From Apostichopus parvimensis (Eukaryota > Echinodermata > Holothuroidea > Aspidochirotida > Stichopodidae), in assembly GCA_000934455.1 (NCBI GenBank), contig KN892087.1, positions 7,897 to 38,691 of the forward strand: 30,795 nt of DNA, read 5' to 3'. The notes below the pieces were generated by a model, which did not search any database, was not told the DNA's origin, and saw nothing but the letters and a program-made list of their open reading frames with translations. Shown piece by piece: positions 1-10,909 of the stretch (the stretch's first letter is position 1; the number at the start of each line of letters is the position of its first letter). Position numbers and translations under genes: made by a program.

Positions 1-1335
1 ATGAAAATCTGGAAAAAACTTTAAAGAGTTTTCCAATTGTTCCTGGGACAATCAGATCTTACCCATTGATTGTCCACATAGCAAATTTTCTTATTCGAAA
101 AAGTGTAACAAGCTAACACAGAAAGGCTTATGGCTTTACCTATTTGATTTAAATAACTAGTCGTACAAACAAAGGTGATTTTGGCCGTTCGAATAGAACA
201 TTGGTGGTTTAGGATGTTCTGACTACCATTAAAACATTTGCCTTGCCAATGTTGATATAAGGACAATCATAACATCATGACAATCGGGACATAATATCAC
301 GAAGTATGAAAATTGCATAAGAAGTAAAAAGAAGACATAAAATTGATATAGAAAAGAATTTCCACACTTTGTTATTTGGCAAATTTGTTTGGCTTACGAT
401 GAATGTTTTTACCTAGGACATTGTTAATGAGATGTAAAATCTTCTGGAAATGTTCCTCCATTTGTGTTGTGTCAGTTAAATCTTCACATCTTTCATATAA
501 TGTTACCTGTACTTTCCTGGGAGTTGATGTCAAATTGGGTGCAAAGTACAATTACTTATGTATCCTGACAATGATCCAGTTTCAGTACATAGTATTTGCC
601 CCTGCTAAAAGGATCTGGTTAATGTTCAACTATTTTAGGCATTAAATATTTATAAGAATAAATCTGTTAAATTTCTTTTTTACTGCCCACATTAAGAAAG
701 AGAAAAAACAGAAACAAGTTTGAATTGGTTATCTTTAACACCCTCCCTGTCTTATGAATTCGTAATGCAGAAATTCTCTGTTACAAAAACAAGTCCTGCT
801 GGCTCGTTGCATCGTCTACAGTGTCATTTAATGGAAGGTTAAGTGATCTGGCAGTTAATCCTCTACTGTTTGATGGATCTTTTCATTTTTAACTGTTTGC
901 TGTGTGGCATGCAGGACAGTTTGTGCTACTTAGTTGTCAAGTTGTCAGCACGTTAAAGCACCATAGCAGACAATTAATAGCTAAACATGTTCTCTCAGGA
1001 ATAATGTACATACTAGTGCATGGCAAAATCCTGTATTAAGTTGGGTAAATTTCTACACAAATGCAGAGAAATGTAATTTTTGTCTTTTTTCTTGCACACG
1101 GTACCCTGCGTATCTTAACTATTTTATGTTAAACATAGGAAAAACAAAGAATGTATGCAGTGCTAAACAGAATGTGAACACTAAGTCATTCTCTGTACCT
1201 AAATTTAATGTATGTCAAATTGTCAAGGTCAAGTGAAATACTCAGGTGTTCATATATGTTGATGAAGCAACTTATTTGGGCTTTTCTCTCATTATATATG
1301 TAAAATATTTGTGTTTTTTTCTCTTCTTCTGGTAG
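1..1335 (+). other. Intronic sequence of the KIFC3-like gene (no gene seen)
   Basis: No coding signal with family similarity is visible on either strand. The stretch ends in a pyrimidine tract and acceptor just before 1336, so it is most simply the 3' part of an intron of at least 1.3 kb. Short open frames here look random and AT-rich. Confidence 0.7.
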
Positions 1336-1623
1336 AAACAAGAAGCAGAGAGCTTTGCACTAAAGGAGAGGATGAAAAAGATGAAGAAACAATTGGAAGA
1401 GGCATCAAAACAGCACCAGACAGAGCTGAAGACACTGGAGGAAGAGAAACGTGAATTGGAGGCGAGATTGAAGGATGAGATGAAGACGGCTGGAGAAGAG
1501 AAGCAGAGATTGGAGAAGGAATTCGTCAAGGAGAAACTCAAGATGGAAGAGAGATTGAAAGAACAGGATTCATTGCTCACCGTAGTTGAATCGGAGTTTG
1601 AAAAATTAAAAGCATCACCTAAG
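1336..1623 (+). CDS. KIFC3: KIFC3-like exon A (coiled coil)
   Basis: 96 codons, phase 0 at both ends, acceptor ctggtag and donor gtaaga. Almost wholly Lys/Glu/Gln/Leu (for example [16 protein letters not shown]), a dimerising stalk helix. It opens without a start codon, so an upstream exon must exist. Confidence 0.85.
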
Positions 1624-4600
1624 GTAAGAAAAACTTTTTAAATAATTATCACACATTTCAACAAAAAAACTCTTATATATGAGAGACTGTTTATCCCAAT
1701 ACTGAAAATTTTGCGTCCCACAAATTTTAGGTAACAGGTCAGCGAGTTCATTTGTGACTTCTGGAAGGTTATCGCTAAATGTCGTTCAGTGACGGTGTTG
1801 CCATTTGTGGGTTTCTGAATTGACTGATTCTTTTTTTTTTGGTTATGTTGGCTTTGACTGTTGATTAGAAGTAAATTTGTAGTAAAATTCAATTCAAAGG
1901 TTGGTGTAGTAAACCTTGGTCCTATTTTTGACTAAAATGATTAAACAAGTGTGACGTAATTCCTGTTTGATATGTTTCATATTAAACTAATCTTCGAGTA
2001 AAGTTTTAACCAATGTTACTTGACACTTTAAACATTCAAAATAGCATTTTAAGAGTTCAAGTTTTCAGATGGAAACGCTCTCTATTCTGTTTCATACAGT
2101 GCCTTGAATGCTTTATCTTTTGATCTCAAAGATCCAAACCCTGCGTGGCTTCTCTCAGTCAGATCCACTATGAGATATATGAGATGTGATCACAGCCTAA
2201 GTTATCAGAACGATGAGCATTTCCATCTCAAGACTACTATACTATTCTTAATATAGAGTCAATTAAAATGACAAGGAGTTTTGTCATAGTAACATTTCCA
2301 AGGAAAATGAAGCTTGGAGTTCTTTTTTATTACATTGTAAAAATTCTTCTCACTGTAGGTAGTAGAAGTCGAAGTCGAAGTTGAAGTTGAGTCGGAAGAC
2401 TTGAAGGCTGCCCTCACTCGGTCAACTGGACAGTGTGAGGAATTGAAGGCTCAGATCGTCAAACTAAAGCAGCTCTGTGAAGCGGGAGTTACGGATCTTC
2501 AGGCTAAAGAAGAGGAAAATATGGAACTCTCTAAGCAGGTGATGCTCGTTGATCTTGACATTTATAGGAATATGAATTGATAGAATAATGCAATGGTCTG
2601 CATCCCAACTTTTAAAGGATTTAATTTGTAACTATTAAAAAAAAAATATATGTTCTGTTTCTGACACTGTATGGATTGTATGACGTGAAACTTGCAATAA
2701 GGGAAAACATTGTGTATAGAATTCAATGTTAAAAAAGTTTTGTAGAAATAATCTTACTAGTGTCTTCTTGTGTTTGTGTGTGTGTGTGTGTTATTGCATG
2801 TTAACATCTCTCCCAGCAAGGAGATCTGAGAGATTGACAAGTTTTTGTGGCAAAGACAGAGAGAGAGGAAAACTAGTAAAACACAAAATGTCTTTTATAA
2901 TTTTATGGTTCTGTCAACAGATTTCTGACCAGGAGAATGAACTGGAAAGTCTGAAAGCAGAGGTAGAACAAGAAATTATTGCAATGAAAAAAGACAAAGA
3001 AAATGCCTTGAACGATCTGAAGAAGGACATGAGACGCCAGTCTGACATCATCTCACACAAATACGAAGCTCTGAGGACCTGCTTCACTCGACTGCGGCCA
3101 GGTCTCCTCATGATCGGTGAAGAATACAAACAGCTCAGGGCTCTCTGCAAACAGTTTCCTGCCATGCTGAATAAAGCTATTGAAGAAACCAAGAAGGAGG
3201 TTTGGCTTTCTATACATGTGTTTCTTAAATATCAATAACAATGTAATACTGTATATCAAATAATGACCAAAAAAGTGAGAAATGATCAAACATATCTGAT
3301 GTGCTGAAGTTTTGTGGAAAAAACAGTATTCATTTAAATGCAATCTCATTAATGTACATGTTGTAAAACAAAGTATAGAAGGTTTTGTTACTTAGACATA
3401 GTGTTAATGTTAGTTTAGGTAACAACCTGGTATGTTCCATTTAATATGGTGGCAATTGGCGATCAATACTTGAAGCACAAAATCTACATTTAACAACAAA
3501 CTGAAAGAAATTATCATATTTTTCATTTCTAACATATAAACTTGCAGATACAACAAGCCTTAGAAAGTTTAGAAGACCGCAACCTCGAGTTGGAACAGAG
3601 ATACCACAAAGAGTTGGCCCGTCGGAAGAAGTATCACAATGAGCTGGTGGATCTCAAGGGGAACATCAGAGTCTTCTGCCGTGTACGGCCAGTCATTAAG
3701 GAAGATGGCAGTGGCATCATGGCCAAGAATGTTGTGACCTTTGACCTGGACGACGACGGCCTAATATCACTCGTCAACAAGACCAGAAGGACAACGTACG
3801 AGATGGACAAAGTCTTCACTGCAGAGGCAACTCAACAAGAGGTAATGGTTGGATCATTCCTGGCGAACAATTTATCTGCTCACTAAAGGTTTACAAAGTG
3901 TTTTCACTGCCATACAAGTTCGAAATTGTGTAACAAATTTTCTTGATATGCTTCAAAGTGAACACTATCACCGAAGATTTTCTTTTTAAATCTTGTGTTG
4001 TTCAAAATATTTCAGTTGTTATATTAGCTCCCTGAGCCTCATCTGCTAGGTTTGTTATATAGTAAACAATATCAATGAAAGATATAAGCGTGATTTTCAT
4101 GTACCGAGCTGCATAATGATGATACTTGCAAGCTATTAACTCCATGTCTGTTTTAATATTCTATAGGTGTTTGCTGAGGTGGAACCATTAGTCGTTTCCA
4201 GCGTTGACGGGTACAATGTCTGTATCTTTGCCTATGGCCAGACTGGATCTGGAAAAACATTCTCCATGGAGGTAAAAACATTAAGAAATTCATAAAAGGG
4301 ATCACTTACTGTTACCTGCTAAATAATACTAAACTGGACAAGGAAAAAATTTGAGGAAATTCATGCGCTTTATTGCTCTCAGGATCATGCTAAGAGGCAT
4401 TCTTATTGTGGATAGTGTCAGAGATGAGGATAGGCTTATTTACTATGTATTTTAGTGTGGTAGGTCCAGCAATACATAACAAGTGAGTTCCCTTTGTCAG
4501 TTTTTTTTTTGCTCTAATGAACAGATATGAATAAACCAATGTCACAAAACCTCTAGAAATCTGCCAAATCATTGGAAATTTGCAATCGTATCTTTTATCC

Positions 4601-7600
4601 AGCTTTGAAGACAAGTGTTTGAAATAGCTTTCCTGCTGTGGAAATTTATCATTTTATATATCAAAAACCTTATGTTTACTTCCAGTGACTTTCCAGTATC
4701 ATGTAATGGATATTTTACTTGTTTCCCCCCCCCCCCCGCTCCCATAAGGTGGGGAAACTATGTTATGAATATTCATAAAACTATATCATAGATATTGTTC
4801 ATTAACTAACAGGGACCACCATCTAACCCTGGGATCAACCAGAGGGCGCTACAGTTGCTCTTCACCGAAGTAGAGCAACGAACTTCCGAGTGGGAATATT
4901 CCATCAAAGTAGGCGTCATGGAAATATACAACGAGAACCTCAGGTACTTGAAAATATTAATTGTTTTTTTTTTCATATTCATTATTCTGATAACTCTTTC
5001 CAAACATGTTTAGGTACTCTGTGGTATTTCCCCTGAGGAAGCTGAGTCTAGGATTCATTTGTTGAATTTCATCCTATTTACCTCATTTTCAACAATTTTG
5101 ATGATAATAGTAATAATAATAATTAGTCCCATATAGCACAAAATCCAACCTGAATGGGTTGTTCAATGCGCTACATGTACCAAGTTAAAGTGACCAAATA
5201 ATAATACTTTAAGAAAATTGAGAAGTTGTAAATGCCATGCTTAAACTGTTCGATGACCTTAAAGAACCGGGAGTAAGATCCACAAGGGAGGACTATGTGT
5301 CAAACCAAGAAGAATGAAAGTTCCCACAATGTTACAAAGATAATACTAGACACATCAGTAACTAATTTAATTGATGGTATAAAAAAAAAGGTATAAAACC
5401 AGTAATAAACAGTGGAACAAGTATAACTTTATTAAGAAGGCCTTTTTGTTTATCTTTAGAACTGATTAATTGTTTTTGTACCTGTTACACCTTGTAATTG
5501 TACTTTTCAACTTAAGGGAGTTGAAATTAACTTAATTAACCCATCCCGTCCCCCCCCCCCCCACAGTGATCCTCAAGAAGATGTTCTATAGTAAAGTTGA
5601 TATTGAAGTAAATTTTACTCGTTTGAAGTTCTTGCAAATTGTAATAATAATTGTCATGTCAAAATTATATTAATAGACAAGTAACCATTAAGTCATGAAT
5701 ATTACTCTTTTTCTTTTCTTTAACCTTTTTTTTGTTAGGGATCTGCTCGGCGATAACCCAATCGCTAAACTGGATGTTAAGTTAAATCCTGAGGGTGGGC
5801 TCTATGTACCTGGACTCACTGAAATTGAAGTAGAAAGTGCCAATGATATAAATGAAGTAAGTTAAAGACATGTTGTAGGATGCAATGGCTAAACTTTATT
5901 GCCAAATATTTAGTCAGCATAAAGTGATAAAAACAACAGTCTACAAAAATTGTTCAGCCAACGAATAACACCATTTCGTCTTCATGAAGAATTCAGTTAT
6001 ATATCACCAGATGGTTTGAAGTATGAATTCATGATGATAAGTTAAGTTTGATATGTTTTACAGACCACAAATTGCAAATGTTATAAGCACACTTTACAAT
6101 TAACCAACCAAAATCCCAACATTTTCCCTTTGATAAGGTTTCTTGGTTGCTTTTCTTCATGTCAGGTCTTCCAAATAGGACGTAAAAACAGATCGACTGC
6201 ATCGACAGACATGAACGAGAGGAGTTCCCGGTCACACGCTCTCCTGTGTGTGACCGTCACAGGGACCAACCTACGCACCAGAACAAAAACAAAAGGTACG
6301 TAGATATATATCAACAAAGATTAACTTTGTTGACCATCCAAAGAGACTGATTGTAATGTACGAAGGGGTTCCTTTGCATCCAGATATAAGCTTAATAATG
6401 TACCTGTTGTGATATTCCACAATGTTTTCTAAAGTTACATAGAACTTTTCTCTTTGGGTGTTTGCTGAGGGGTAATTTGGTAGTTTGAAAGAGTTTTCAT
6501 GTATAGAGTAACTCGTGAAATTGCCTTCTGTCACAGAAATGAAGGTTGTCTTTTCATCTTATTATATACATCCACTGAAAGATTGTGAAAACTCAAAATA
6601 TGAAATTTGTTTAATATTTTGATTCTTCAGATTACTCCACTTCTCCGGGTCTCCCAAACTGAAAGAATAGTACATCACTCACTGGTCACAATTTTTCACA
6701 AATTTATTTCTTGTAAACTGTTACCCCTGTCAGTCATCCCTCTCCCCCAAACCAAACCTCTCTTACTCCTTGATCTCATCCCTACTCCCCTCAACCAACC
6801 ACGTAAAAGATCATTCCGTCCATCCCAATTCCTTACATTGAATTTTTCCTCAATCACAGGTCGTCTTAATCTCGTCGACCTGGCGGGATCTGAGAGGGTC
6901 GGCAAATCTGGCTCTAACACAGATGCTGATCGGATGAAGGAAGCACAGAACATTAACAAAAGCCTCTCAGCTCTCGGTGATGTCATCCAGGCACTAAGAG
7001 GGAAGCAGTCTCACATCCCATACAGGAATTCCAAGCTAACCTATTTGTTGCAGGAGTCTTTAGGTAAATGTTAGCTATTCCTCCAGGTTAAGCCGGTCAA
7101 ACATTTCCAGACTGAGAGCTGAAAATGTAAGATTTTCGTGATTGGCAGTGCGTGCTGTTTCCAGACCAGGATAAAAGTTACCAATCACTGAAAAATATTT
7201 TTGCATGTGACCTAACGAACACCAGTCATTATTATTACAGCAAATATCTTTGTGTGCAAACATCTGCAGTTCATTGTGCAGGAGCCAATTGTAAAATTAT
7301 GGATCTTCTCAACTAGGGAAAACTAGGCTTCACTTGTCGAGTCAAATTGGGTCTCATTCGGTTGGGGCAGTCTGTGGTACTGAATATTTATGGCAGTGTT
7401 TCTTTATGTAACTAGAGAGAAATATTTTTTAAAAACATGGTTTCTTTCAGTTTGTCAGTGACTTCCAAACCATCATGTTTTGTACTTATGATTCTTAAAA
7501 GATCGAATAGTTTATGGTTTTGAAGTATGACGGAACTTTGGAAGAGGTAGAGGTAGCATGAGATCGAGGATATTGGATGGAAAGAAAAATTTATCAAGAA

Positions 7601-10600
7601 CACTTGTTTTACCTATTTTTAATTTAAAAAAAACCGATGTAATTCACCTTTCTAAAAGTTTTAAAGTTGATCATACTGCATGTTTCAACAATGCAGGAAT
7701 GATTCCCCTCATTTTAAATCGTTTCATGTGTTTTTTTTTTGCACTTCAGGCGGTGACAGCAAAACACTGATGCTGGTGCAAGTATCGCCCATAGCCAAGA
7801 ACTCTGGCGAGTCGCAGTGCACCCTTAGTTTTGCTCAAAGGGTGAGATCGGTCGAGTTGGGTTCTGCTAAGAAGAAAGTAGAAACAGCAGAGATCGCAGC
7901 ACTCAGAGAAAGACTGTCTCAATATGAGGTAGGTTTAGAGTCGTTTATTTTTTGGTTTTCAAAACGGTTGCAAAGTGAAAGTTGATGAACAAAGAAAGCA
8001 GTTATCCTTTAAATTCAAAACCGTGACATCAGTGTTAGACACTGCTCACTCTGTCCAATAATTTATTTGCCCTTCCAAGTTTGTGTATACTTTTTTAGTC
8101 AGTTTTCTGTTGTTCTTCTCTTTGTATATTTCAAATTCGAGAGAGTTAAATTGAAAATGTTATAAAACTTGTAACCCTTATTGTCCTGACATTTTGTAGG
8201 AGATGGAAAGATTTACAGTTGGCACAGTTTCAGTTCAGTAACTCATTAGAGATGTGGATTCAATATGTTATTTTTTACTTAACTTGATACACACTGAATT
8301 GCCTACTGTTTTAAACAAAAGGCATGGTATCGAATGATGGGCTGGATAGCCACATTGTAAGAGCGCAGGAATTGTGTTCCTGACATCAATGGTACCAAGT
8401 TCTGTTGTTGCATAAAATGGCTTTTACTTTTTCAAACATTTGTTCTTATTTTCCTATTGTTATATTTCCATTTATCTGTTGTCATTTTGTCACATAATAT
8501 GCTTTATCACCACACAAATGCTGTTATCTTCTTATTTATTTTTATTGTTGCTATATTTGTCTCTTTTCTTCAAGTAGAGTTCTCGCAGTTTTAATTTATC
8601 TCTGCATTTACACATTCCAAGTTCATCAATCAAACGAACCAACTATCCAATCACAAAAGACCTAACTTAGCACTTGTATTGCTTTTTTAGAATTAAAGGT
8701 TTATTAAAAGTTTTGAACCTTTTAATAACCAATTAATGCAAAGTATAACCAATTAATGCAGGTGATCATCCATAAGAAAATTATTTTCATAGTATAGAAA
8801 TTAAAAAGAATCAAATAAAGTATCATTGGTGAAGGGCCTGACTTGAAGGCTTGGGGGAGGGGTTGTATTATAGAGTTAGAAATATCTCATTATTTTTGTG
8901 ATTAAAACTAGGCTAAAAACGTACTTATTTGCCTTTCATATTGGGTCATTTCTTTGTCAAATTTGAATTTCAACTATTGCCTGCCGCACACTACACTGAT
9001 CCTGATGCGACCCAACTGTCGTTCCTGGATAATTGTTGATAGTCGGGTGTGTTTGCGTGGTATTAAGATTATGACTGATCATGAATTGACCAGACAGGCA
9101 GGCTGTAGCATTTTCCCCGACTGGTGTGGAAGCTGCCCAGTCTTCACAAATTTAACCAATGATGGGAATGTAGTTCTGCATGTGACCTACACGACCATCT
9201 TTGGTTAACAGAAAGCAGTCCTTGTGTGCCCTAGTCAGTCATTCAGAGAGAGGGGGGGGGGAGGGGGCAGTCGAAGGCACGAACTAAGATTTTCAGAGTT
9301 GCATCGGGTCATGATCAGTCTTGTAGTGTTGTGGCAAGCTTTAAGGTTTATCCGCCTCCCCTCCAGCAATACACAATATTCCTCAGCAGTTCTAGATCTC
9401 AGAATTACATCAAAGAAACATGTCTGAAATGTCAAAATAATATGAATATGGACATAATTTACAAACCAAACTGACGTACACATCTCCAACTAACATCTGC
9501 AGTCCATACACTTTCTCAATTTAACCCAATTATGTTTCCTACGCCCTATGTATAACATGAATATTTCCTTGATCTTTCTACTAGGACTCTAGTGGGTAGT
9601 GACAGGGAGGTAACCTGTTGCATGGTTTTATCTTTTGATATTTTTTGTGCATGTGACACATTCTGTCTGTTTGTCTGTTTCTATATGGAGTTTTCTTTGG
9701 GTCTTGTCTTTTTTGTGGGTTATGATGATTGCTTTTTAGTGGACTTTTAAACATATTAAAGGCCTGACCGAGTAATCTTCAGTTGTTTTTGTTTTCCCTG
9801 TGTGGTTTGCTTTAGAGGTTGTATAACGTTTGACTGTGTGCTCACCCAATGTACACCTATATAAAAACAGAATTAACTGTAAACAGTGAAGAGTCAGTTA
9901 CTTCTTAAAGACATCACAAATGTTTTAAATTTACAAGTTAATGATTAAATTGGCTTGATTGGATTGTTTGCTGCACATTTATATTGTTCATTCGATATAT
10001 TTAGATTCAGATAGCATGTCAACCTTTTTTTTTGGCTCACCCTGATTCTCAATATGTTAACTTAATTACTGCTGCTATAATCAATCAATAAGAATCCTGC
10101 CTTGGCTTTGCTATGTTGTTTAATTCCCAGCAGGGAGTTTGCATGTTTTATAATTATATTTCCCCAACTCAATATGTTGCACAACGAAATGAGCCTGCTT
10201 GCATGGTGCTATCAATCTCTCATGCATATTATTGGAATTACCCCACTGTTAAATACCAGTAAATCTGGCACCACTTTTGTGGACGGCAAAATCAATGGCT
10301 TGCACAGGACTGGTTTCTATCTACAAAGTACATAGTAGGTATCTATTGTTTATAGGTGATCCTGTAGTGTTAATCTCACATGAAACTTTAGGTACATTTT
10401 CTCTGGTGAGAAGTGTTCAAACTGCAAAGAAAATGTAGATTTATATCTGAATTCCTGTCTGAATGGTAAAAAAACTGCTTTTGAAGGATCTGAAGTTACT
10501 GAAAATGGGACTTTTCTTCAGATTTGCAAAAATGAAAACTGATACATTTTCTTCTCTTGAAGACTTAAGAAGCAGAAAGCAAAGGTTAATTCAAGTACAT

Positions 10601-10726
10601 TACAATATCAGTAGTCTTTTATTTGCCTCTTTTTTTTCCCAACAGAATGGGGCCGTAGGTCAATATTCTTCACCGAAGCTGAAAGGAACTCCTTCCTCCA
10701 GAAAAGGCACACCGAAAGCCAGATGA
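1336..10726 (+). CDS. KIFC3: KIFC3-like kinesin-14 motor protein, 3' 11 exons (5' partial)
   Basis: Minus-end directed microtubule motor of the kinesin-14 family; KIFC3 in vertebrates works at adherens junctions, Golgi/apical transport and centrosome cohesion. Joining 1336-1623, 2359-2538, 2921-3199, 3548-3841, 4167-4271, 4813-4943, 5739-5856, 6166-6295, 6860-7063, 7750-7928 and 10646-10726 gives 1,989 nt, an unbroken frame of 662 residues plus TGA. Visible residues 1-285 are charged coiled coil; the kinesin-14 neck [11 protein letters not shown] begins near 287; P-loop GQTGSGKT is at 371-378; switch I NERSSRSH at 482-489; switch II DLAGSE at 515-520. The motor being C-terminal with this neck fixes the family; [13 protein letters not shown] and LYVPGLTE point to KIFC3/KIFC2 rather than KIFC1. 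All introns are GT-AG. The start codon and N-terminus lie before the window. KIFC2 versus KIFC3 cannot be decided here, since invertebrates may hold a single co-orthologue. Confidence 0.93.
1624..2358 (+). other. Intron A of the KIFC3-like gene
   Basis: 735 nt of AT-rich sequence between matched GT and AG sites. No RNA gene, repeat family or further exon recognised. Confidence 0.75.
2359..2538 (+). CDS. KIFC3: KIFC3-like exon B (stalk, Val-Glu repeat)
   Basis: 60 codons, phase 0. Begins with five Val-Glu-type pairs ([15 protein letters not shown]) encoded by a degenerate GAAGTN hexamer repeat directly at the acceptor, then heptad-like helix ([12 protein letters not shown]). Other AGs in gtaggtagtag would shift the frame, so the first AG is the one used. 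Confidence 0.85.
2775..2791. repeat. (TG)n microsatellite
   Basis: About eight TG units in intron B of the KIFC3-like gene. Confidence 0.9.
2921..3199 (+). CDS. KIFC3: KIFC3-like exon C (stalk)
   Basis: 93 codons, phase 0, acceptor tcaacag, donor gtttgg (weak). Contains the segment [19 protein letters not shown] followed by [14 protein letters not shown], a stretch conserved in KIFC3 proteins ahead of the neck. Confidence 0.88.
3548..3841 (+). CDS. KIFC3: KIFC3-like exon D (neck and start of motor)
   Basis: 98 codons, phase 0. Holds the kinesin-14 neck helix and the first motor strand [17 protein letters not shown], then VTFDLDDDG and the YEMDKVF motif. This is where the stalk passes into the ATPase. 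Confidence 0.93.
4167..4271 (+). CDS. KIFC3: KIFC3-like exon E (P-loop)
   Basis: 35 codons, phase 0. Encodes [20 protein letters not shown], the nucleotide-binding Walker A loop with its invariant Gly-Lys-Thr. Confidence 0.95.
4725..4737. repeat. Poly(C) run, 13 nt
   Basis: Thirteen C in an intron of the KIFC3-like gene; equal in length to the runs at 5550 and 27008. Confidence 0.95.
4813..4943 (+). CDS. KIFC3: KIFC3-like exon F
   Basis: 131 nt; ends with the first two bases of an Arg codon completed in exon G. Encodes [19 protein letters not shown] and the [11 protein letters not shown] motif shared by all kinesins, here across the junction. Confidence 0.93.
5100..5180. repeat. Candidate dispersed-repeat fragment (TAATAATAA ... 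AATGCGCTACAT)
   Basis: TAATAATAATAATTAGTCCC, ATATAGCACAAAATCCAACC and TTCAATGCGCTACATG follow each other. This order (TAA run, a CATATAGCGC-like word, then a GCGCT-containing word) is common in dispersed repeats of marine invertebrates from memory. Family and ends are unknown. Confidence 0.4.
5550..5562. repeat. Poly(C) run, 13 nt
   Basis: Thirteen C followed by acag, so it looks like a perfect polypyrimidine tract and acceptor, but the sequence after it has no family match. Confidence 0.95.
5739..5856 (+). CDS. KIFC3: KIFC3-like exon G
   Basis: 118 nt; completes the split Arg codon and ends phase 0 at gtaagt. Encodes DLLGDNP and [13 protein letters not shown], loop L8 / helix region diagnostic for KIFC2/3. 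Confidence 0.92.
6166..6295 (+). CDS. KIFC3: KIFC3-like exon H (switch I)
   Basis: 130 nt; leaves one base of a Gly codon. Encodes [16 protein letters not shown], the switch I NxxSSRSH that senses the nucleotide gamma-phosphate. Confidence 0.94.
6860..7063 (+). CDS. KIFC3: KIFC3-like exon I (switch II and relay helix)
   Basis: 204 nt. Encodes [16 protein letters not shown] (switch II), [15 protein letters not shown] and the [16 protein letters not shown] microtubule-contact segment. Loop L11 between them reads SNTDADRM, two residues longer than I recall for human KIFC3. Confidence 0.95.
7750..7928 (+). CDS. KIFC3: KIFC3-like exon J (end of motor)
   Basis: 179 nt; the first two bases complete Gly, then [13 protein letters not shown] and [13 protein letters not shown] close the motor fold. 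A short Lys/Glu helix (LRERLSQYE) follows before donor gtaggt. Confidence 0.94.
8725..8760. repeat. Two-copy 20-bp tandem repeat
   Basis: ATAACCAATTAATGCA occurs at 8725-8740 and 8745-8760, separated by AAGT, in the last intron of the KIFC3-like gene. Confidence 0.95.
9252..9267. repeat. G-rich run
   Basis: Ten G, one A and five G in the last intron of the KIFC3-like gene; a possible quadruplex-forming tract on this strand. Confidence 0.9.
10646..10726 (+). CDS. KIFC3: KIFC3-like terminal exon (basic tail)
   Basis: 26 codons plus TGA after acceptor cccaacag. Encodes a Ser/Thr/Pro/Lys tail with two KGTP units ([15 protein letters not shown]). The phase agrees with exon J, and vertebrate KIFC3 also ends in a short basic, proline-containing tail, although the residues are not alike. 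Some doubt remains because the link rests on splice phase alone. Confidence 0.78.
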   Translation, partial: NGAVGQYSSPKLKGTPSSRKGTPKAR

Positions 10727-10826
10727 TAAAAACTTCCTACCATTGAATGCCAAAGAAGGCTTAAAAATCTACTCGCAAGATATTCCTACTTTAAGATTTG
10801 GTGATTGCCATCTATTTTGTTAAACA

Positions 10827-10832
10827 AATAAA
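10827..10832 (+). terminator. AATAAA poly(A) signal, KIFC3-like gene
   Basis: Canonical AATAAA 101 nt after the TGA, giving a short 3' UTR. A second AATAAA is at 10904-10909. Confidence 0.6.
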
Positions 10833-10903
10833 GGGTGCCTTAAGCCTTTAATAATAAGAGGAGTTTGTATTAATTGCTGAAACATTGGCCAAAAGTGTTG
10901 TCA

Positions 10904-10909
10904 AATAAA
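10904..10909 (+). terminator. Alternative AATAAA poly(A) signal, KIFC3-like gene
   Basis: Second canonical hexamer about 180 nt after the stop codon; either this or the one at 10827 could be used. Confidence 0.4.

Larger units (their letters stand above)
7929..10645 (+). other. Last intron of the KIFC3-like gene
   Basis: 2.7 kb between matching phase-0 sites. It contains a two-copy 20-bp tandem near 8725, a G-rich run near 9252 and T-rich stretches, but no convincing exon. A reading frame stays open for the last 180 nt before the final exon; its composition looks intronic. Confidence 0.7.

Noticed and set aside
6607-6859. Open frame running through the intron into KIFC3-like exon I
   Set aside because: The stretch before 6860 is a pyrimidine-rich intron end; the phase from exon H and the conserved sequence fix the exon start at 6860.
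10463-10645. Open frame continuous with the last KIFC3-like exon
   Set aside because: Stop-free by chance; it starts inside the intron, a good acceptor lies at 10645, and the residues resemble no KIFC3 tail.
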